DNA from: Sorangium sp025924095
GTDB lineage: Bacteria > Myxococcota_A > Polyangia > Polyangiales > Polyangiaceae
Direction: 5' to 3'
Length of the DNA stretch: 64,000 bases
Assembly (NCBI RefSeq): GCF_051521505.1
Contig: NZ_CP150356.1
Coordinates: forward strand, 4,588,001 to 4,652,000
The position numbers and the translations under genes were made by a program. This document shows positions 59,845-64,000 of the stretch, one piece after another (position 1 is the stretch's first letter; every line of letters starts with the position of its first letter). The notes under the pieces were generated by a model. The model made no database searches. It saw only the letters and a program-made list of their open reading frames with translations, and was not told the origin of the DNA.

Positions 59845-60268
59845 GCACCGCGCGCGCCCGCGGTCGACGCGCCAGCGCGTGCGGCGTCGCTTTGCTGTAT
59901 CGCGCCTCGACCCTGCTGCCGTCCGGGTCCTGGGACGGACCCGTCACGGGAGCCCGAGCCGACAGCTCCCCGGACAGGCGACGAACGCGGTGGCGTCGAG
60001 TCCAGGATGTCCTTCCCCGGGGCGGACACCGCCAGTCTCGTCATTCCAGCGTTGTTATCATCCCCCGTTCGAAGCACCCTGCCGAAACCATCGTCGGACT
60101 CGTGGTTCTCGTCGCATATGTCGACGGCGCCGCCTTCGGTGGCGCGCGCGGCTACCAGGGCGTCCCCGTGGTCAGCGCGAAGAAGATCCCCCTCGTGAAC
60201 GGGACGGGGATGTTATGCTCGCCCGCGTCGAGCGCGCGCGGCGAGGCGCCGTGCCGGGAGGTCAATTC
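59845..60268. other. intergenic region upstream of the SMP-30 family gene
   Basis: About 420 bases after the broken peroxidase. Small open frames exist but none with a family motif. A GGGAGG ribosome binding site is at 60256-60261 for the next gene. Confidence 0.45.
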
Positions 60269-61231
60269 ATGTCATCTGTGAGGGGTTTCACCCTCGATCC
60301 GTCGCGGATCGAGCACGTTGGGCAGGGGCTTGTCCGGCCGGAGTGTGTGATTGCGGAGGCCGACGGCACCCTCTGGAGCTCGGACGCCCGCGGCATCGCG
60401 ACGCGCATCGATCCGGACGGCAGGCAGGCGACCCTCGGCCCGGACGTGGGCGAGCCGAACGGCATGGCGATGGACCGGCAGGGGAACCTCATCGTCGCCG
60501 CCCTGTCCGGCGGCAAGGTCTACAAGCTCCACCGCGACGGCCGGTCCGAGGTCCTCCTCGACTCCATCGACGGCAAGCCCCTCGGCGCCGTGAACTTCTG
60601 CTTCATCGACTCGCGGGACCGCCTCTGGATCTCCGTCTTGACACGGCAGCTCCCGTGGTGGAACGCCGTCGCGGGCAACCTCCGCGACGGGTACATCGTG
60701 CTCGTCGACGAGAAGGGCCCGCGCATCGTGGCCGACAACCTCAGCATGACCAACGAGGTGCGCCTCGACGCCGCCGAGGAGTTCCTCTACGCCGTCGAGA
60801 CCATCCCCGGCCGCCTCCTCCGCTTCCCGGTGCGGGACGACGGCAGCCTGGGCGATCCCGAGCAGTTCGGCCCGGACAGCCTCGGCGTGGGCGGGTACAT
60901 GGACGGCTTTGCCTTCGACGCCGAGGGCAACCTCTGGGTGGCGGCCGTCTGCCGCAACGGCCTCGCCGTGATCTTCCCCGACGGCAGCTATCAGACCGTC
61001 TTCGAGGACCCGCGCCCCGCGGTCCTGGAGGCGATGACCGTGAAGCAGCGGAGCGGCACCATCGAGCCGGCCGATCTCGGCGCCTGCGCCGGAGACACCG
61101 TGCAGCTGCCCACGAGCATCACGTTCGGCGGGCCCGATCTCCGCACCTGCTACATGGGGTCGCTGGCGATGCCGCGGCTCCTCACGTTCCGCGCGCCCGT
61201 CGCGGGGCTCCCGCTCGCGCACCTGCGGTGA
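60269..61231 (+). CDS. SMP-30/gluconolactonase-like protein
   Basis: A 320-residue six-bladed beta-propeller of the SMP-30/gluconolaconase/LRE family. Blade motifs are LVRPECVIAEADGTLWSSDA, GEPNGMAMDRQGNLIVAAL, AVNFCFIDSRDRLWISV, SMTNEVRLDAAEEFLYAVE and MDGFAFDAEGNLWVA. Acidic and Asn residues at the blade tips (the E in PEC, N in EPNG and TNEV, D in MDGF) fit the divalent metal site of lactonases. No signal peptide, so cytoplasmic. It likely hydrolyses a sugar or other lactone. GGGAGG precedes the ATG. Confidence 0.88.
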   Translation: MSSVRGFTLDPSRIEHVGQGLVRPECVIAEADGTLWSSDARGIATRIDPDGRQATLGPDVGEPNGMAMDRQGNLIVAALSGGKVYKLHRDGRSEVLLDSIDGKPLGAVNFCFIDSRDRLWISVLTRQLPWWNAVAGNLRDGYIVLVDEKGPRIVADNLSMTNEVRLDAAEEFLYAVETIPGRLLRFPVRDDGSLGDPEQFGPDSLGVGGYMDGFAFDAEGNLWVAAVCRNGLAVIFPDGSYQTVFEDPRPAVLEAMTVKQRSGTIEPADLGACAGDTVQLPTSITFGGPDLRTCYMGSLAMPRLLTFRAPVAGLPLAHLR

Positions 61232-61292
61232 TCCGCTCCGTCGAGCTCGCCGCGGCGGCCGGCCGGCCGGGCGACAGCCGATGCCGTCGCGG

Positions 61293-62900
61293 CTACGCGC
61301 TCACTTCGACCGGTTTGCCGGGTGAGCCCTCGCTCCGGGCGCCCGGCTGCGGGCCGCGCCGCTCGTCGCCGGCGCCTCTGGCCGACGCCTGCCGCTTCAG
61401 CTTCTCCTCGACCCGCGTGCCCTTGAAGAAGCTCGCGTTGGCCTCGGTGTAGAGCTTGTACGGGTTCTCGAAGACATACGCCTTGAAGTCCTCGGCGCTG
61501 ATGACGCCCTCTTCCACGAGGCTCCAGCTCTCCGCGAGCGCCTCGGTCAGGTCGGGGACGTCCCAGTGGCCGACGTCCGACGAGTAGATGGCGTTGATCT
61601 TCGCGCCGAGCGGGTTCGCCTTGTCGTTGAACGCGGCGGCGAGGGTGCGGTCGTCCGACTCGGACCCGAAGAAGAAGTTGTTCACCCAGCGATCGCGGAT
61701 GTCCTCCACCTTCTCGATGCCCGCCGCCGCGAAGTCGTTGCGGTGCTCCGGCCCAGGCTGGCGCGCGTCGCTCGTGTAGCTGGCCCCGAGCGTGTCGGCG
61801 ATCAGCTGCTCGCCCTCGATGGAGCGCCCCTTCACGAGATCCGCGCCGTGCCGCCGGAACAGCTCGGCCAGGAGCGCGCGATCGGTCGCCGCCGGGTCGT
61901 AGTGCTTCAGGCCCTCGGGGCCGCGCTTGTGGAACCGGTCGACCAGGTGGATGTAGACCCGCGCGCCCCAGTCCGCCCCGCCCTCGAGCATGCCGATGCG
62001 CAGCCCCGGGAAGCGGCGGGTGACGCCGCCGAAGAACAGCGCCTTGGCGAACGCCTCCGAGCCGTCGGCGAAATGGCCGATGTGGTTGTTCATGTAATTG
62101 CTGATCGACGAGCGCCCCGTCCAGCCCTGGCTGCCATAGTGGGTGAGCACGGGCACCCCGAGCTCGACCACCTTCGCCCAGAAAGGATCGTAGTTGTGCT
62201 CGCTGTCCAGACCGTAGAAATCGATGTAAGTCGCGTATTTCGCGATCTCCGGGTGCTGGTCCGCCGGGTACTTCTCGGCGATCGCCTTGATCGGGCGGCG
62301 CACGCCGCCGGCGATGTTGATCGCCTTGAGCCCGAGCTTCTTGACGGCGAACTCCAGCTCTTCGATCCCCTCCTGCGGCGTGTTCAGCGGGATGCCGGCC
62401 ACCGGGGTGAGGCGGTCGCTGTACTTGCGGAACAGCTCGGCGTGATAATGGTTGATCGCGCGCTGCAGCGCCTGCCGCGCGCTCGGGTCCTTCACGGCCA
62501 GCGGCGCGAGGGTGTTGTTCGGGAACAGCACCGAGTAGTCGGAGCCCTGCTCCTCCAGGCGCTCGGCGAGCAGCGACGGGAGGTGGTACGTGGCCACGTC
62601 CAGCGTGTTGCGCGTCACCCGCGCCCACCACGGGGACCTGACCGTGCGGTGATGCTGCCGCTCCTCGGGCGTCTGGCTGTACCAGTCCTTGCCGCTGCTG
62701 TTCTCGGCGTTGCGGCGCCGGGAGCTCAGCGCCTTGCGCAGATCGTCGACGAGCTTGGCGCCGCCGTACGTGGCGACGAAATCCTCGAGCGCCGGCGAGT
62801 AATCGTTGGTGTGGATGTCCGTGTCGATGACAGGGTAGTCGAGCTTTTCCTTGACCGCCACGGAGCGGGAGGCCTTGAGACGAGCGATACGGTCGGTCAT
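61293..62900 (-). CDS. amidohydrolase family protein (PF04909 type)
   Basis: A 535-residue metal-dependent hydrolase of the amidohydrolase 2 family. The N-terminal metal motif appears as IDTDIHTND (DxDxH type), LEGGADWGARVYIHLV is the conserved mid segment, and YSSDVGHWDVPD holds the late Asp (SSD.GHWD) typical of decarboxylase-like members (ACMSD group). The C-terminal tail after 500 is Arg/Gly/Pro-rich. It may act on an aromatic or heterocyclic acid; the substrate is not predictable. It is convergent with the SMP-30 gene, and the deaminase and transporter genes beyond it run in the same direction. Confidence 0.87.
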   Translation of the reverse strand: MTDRIARLKASRSVAVKEKLDYPVIDTDIHTNDYSPALEDFVATYGGAKLVDDLRKALSSRRRNAENSSGKDWYSQTPEERQHHRTVRSPWWARVTRNTLDVATYHLPSLLAERLEEQGSDYSVLFPNNTLAPLAVKDPSARQALQRAINHYHAELFRKYSDRLTPVAGIPLNTPQEGIEELEFAVKKLGLKAINIAGGVRRPIKAIAEKYPADQHPEIAKYATYIDFYGLDSEHNYDPFWAKVVELGVPVLTHYGSQGWTGRSSISNYMNNHIGHFADGSEAFAKALFFGGVTRRFPGLRIGMLEGGADWGARVYIHLVDRFHKRGPEGLKHYDPAATDRALLAELFRRHGADLVKGRSIEGEQLIADTLGASYTSDARQPGPEHRNDFAAAGIEKVEDIRDRWVNNFFFGSESDDRTLAAAFNDKANPLGAKINAIYSSDVGHWDVPDLTEALAESWSLVEEGVISAEDFKAYVFENPYKLYTEANASFFKGTRVEEKLKRQASARGAGDERRGPQPGARSEGSPGKPVEVSA

Positions 62901-63175
62901 GAAGACTCCGGAGAAGGGTAGGGGCGCGCCGATGTCGCCGGTGAGGGTCGATGGCCGTGCCGGAGCGCCGTCAGCTGTCAGACGCTGGCTGCAACGCGCG
63001 TGCCTCGGCCCCGGCGCCGGTGGGTTTTGCCCTCCTGGCCGCAGATCTCGGCGCCCCTCCGGCGCGCTCGCCCCGCGCGCTGCTCGGATCCGAGCAGCGG
63101 TTCAGCGGCGCTGCTTCCTCAGCAACAGTCCCCGCGCGCAGAGGCCCGAGGGCGAGCCCGCCAGTCCCGAGCGCG

Positions 63176-63631
63176 CTACGCCTGGCCGAACAGCGCGAGG
63201 CACTGATCGTCGAGGACGCCGCCGACCAGATCGAGCGGCGCGCCGGAGTTCTCGTTCATCCAGCGCGCCGGGACGGCCAGCTCGCGCTGCGCGCCGCCGG
63301 TCGCCGCCGTGACCTCCCGCATCGTGCAGCCAAAGACGACGCGGCTCACCCGGGCGAGCCAGGCCGCGGTGAAGCACATCGGGCAGGGCTCCACGGTCGT
63401 GTACAGCGTGTAGCCCCGCAAGTCTGGCCCGACGGCCGCGCAGGCGCGGCGAACGGCGCCCACCTCGGCGTGGTACGTGAGGTCGCGCTGGCCGTTCACC
63501 TCGTCGGTCGCCTCCGCCACGATCGTGCCGTCGGGGGCGACCACCAGGGCGCCGAACGGCGGCTCGCCCGCGCGCTGCGCGCCGCGCGCGAGCTCCAGCG
63601 CCCGCGCCATGAGCGCCTCGTCGCGGCTCAT
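63176..63631 (-). CDS. cytidine/guanine-deaminase-like nucleoside deaminase
   Basis: A 151-residue zinc deaminase of the CDA/TadA superfamily. The active site is HAEV (His54, Glu56) and PCPMC (Cys83, Cys86). The downstream pattern FGCTMREVTAATGG and the N terminus PFGALVVAPDGTIV fit the guanine/nucleoside deaminase branch rather than tRNA-specific TadA. The start ATG overlaps the stop of the upstream substrate-binding gene (ATGA), so it is part of an uptake operon, perhaps for a pyrimidine, purine or similar ring compound. Confidence 0.9.
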   Translation of the reverse strand: MSRDEALMARALELARGAQRAGEPPFGALVVAPDGTIVAEATDEVNGQRDLTYHAEVGAVRRACAAVGPDLRGYTLYTTVEPCPMCFTAAWLARVSRVVFGCTMREVTAATGGAQRELAVPARWMNENSGAPLDLVGGVLDDQCLALFGQA

Positions 63632-64000
63632 CGGACGAGCCTCGGGTCGAGCAGCGACTCCGGCGCCGGCGCCTTCTTGACGAGCTTGGACTGGACGGTG
63701 AAGTCGACGACGGACTTCAACGATGCATAGACGGGGCCGGCCTTGTCCGCGGTGCCGAAGAGCTGCTTGTTGTCGGCCAGGTCGTAGATCTTGTCGCCGC
63801 TCAGCATGCCCTTCACGTCCTCGGGCGAAGCACTCAAGTACTTGCCGATGATAGGATAGGCCTTCTCGGGCTCGCTCCGCAATGTCCGGACCCCCTGATC
63901 GATGGCGCTGATGAACTTCCCGTAGGCCTCGCTCCCCGAGGCGAGCCTGGACCGCTGCACGACCACAGAGTTCGTGATCGTGTCGGGCATGCTGGCGCTC
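63628..64000 (-). CDS. ABC transporter substrate-binding protein (NMT1-like), C-terminal part
   Basis: The last about 124 codons of a periplasmic binding protein of the NMT1/SsuA type, cut by the window end; the rest lies beyond 64000. It contains TNSVVVQRSRLASGSEAYG, the helix FISAIDQGVRTLRSEPEKAY and YASLKSVVDFTVQSKLVKK near the end. The stop overlaps the deaminase start. Transporters of this type import sulfonates, pyrimidine-thiamine parts or similar compounds. Whether permease and ATPase genes follow upstream cannot be seen. The listed ATG at 63990 is internal, not the true start. Confidence 0.8.
   Translation of the reverse strand, partial: SASMPDTITNSVVVQRSRLASGSEAYGKFISAIDQGVRTLRSEPEKAYPIIGKYLSASPEDVKGMLSGDKIYDLADNKQLFGTADKAGPVYASLKSVVDFTVQSKLVKKAPAPESLLDPRLVR

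Overview
The window looks like a piece of a large myxobacterial chromosome, most likely Sorangium or a close relative in the Polyangiales. This is inferred from gene content, not from a database search. The DNA is very GC-rich, with G/C at most third codon positions. Many lipoproteins carry long Gly/Ser/Thr linkers. There is a Hanks-type Ser/Thr kinase, a KaiC-like ATPase with a multi-sensor histidine kinase, SNF2/SWIM genes, a TIGR02147-type regulator, and surface enzymes for plant cell walls (GH10 xylanase, beta-helix protein, CE15 glucuronoyl esterase). No rRNA, tRNA or CRISPR array was seen.

Layout. 1-5 kb: repeats, then three lipoproteins (xylanase, VWA protein, beta-helix protein). 5-14 kb: thioredoxin-reductase-like enzyme, a possible transglutaminase-fold secreted protein, a RAYT-type transposase, an OsmC/pirin pair, an AraC regulator, a DUF1349 protein and a Ser/Thr kinase. 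Arrays of a GC-rich motif around CAACCTGGGTCGGGT, with a spacing near 21 bp, sit between these genes. 14.5-20.6 kb: glutathionylspermidine-synthase-like ligase plus DUF350 membrane protein, divergent from an iron/2-oxoglutarate oxygenase operon. 20.8-34.5 kb: minC, secreted proteins, two orphan substrate-binding lipoproteins, a cyclase-family enzyme, a regulator/lipoprotein pair, a NADAR protein, a flavin oxidase and a trypsin-like lipoprotein. 35-42 kb: a three-gene KaiC-like/histidine kinase operon, then minD-minE. 42-49.7 kb: CE15 esterase, SNF2 helicase with SWIM partner, and a ThuA-like lipoprotein.

49.8-55.7 kb: the most interesting region, a minus-strand RiPP (ribosomally made, modified peptide) operon. 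A 59-residue precursor gene (55542-55721), well translated by its Shine-Dalgarno site, contains a 21-residue cysteine-containing unit twice. The copies differ almost only by synonymous codons. Downstream lie a DUF692/MNIO iron oxygenase, its probable partner protein, a glycosyltransferase, an Fe/2OG hydroxylase and a B12-type radical SAM enzyme. A strong hairpin between precursor and MNIO may set their ratio.

55.9-64 kb: a JmjC-like oxygenase, an RdgC-like pair, a cytochrome c peroxidase pseudogene with an internal deletion, an SMP-30 family protein, an amidohydrolase, a nucleoside-type deaminase and the C-terminal part of a further substrate-binding protein cut by the window end.
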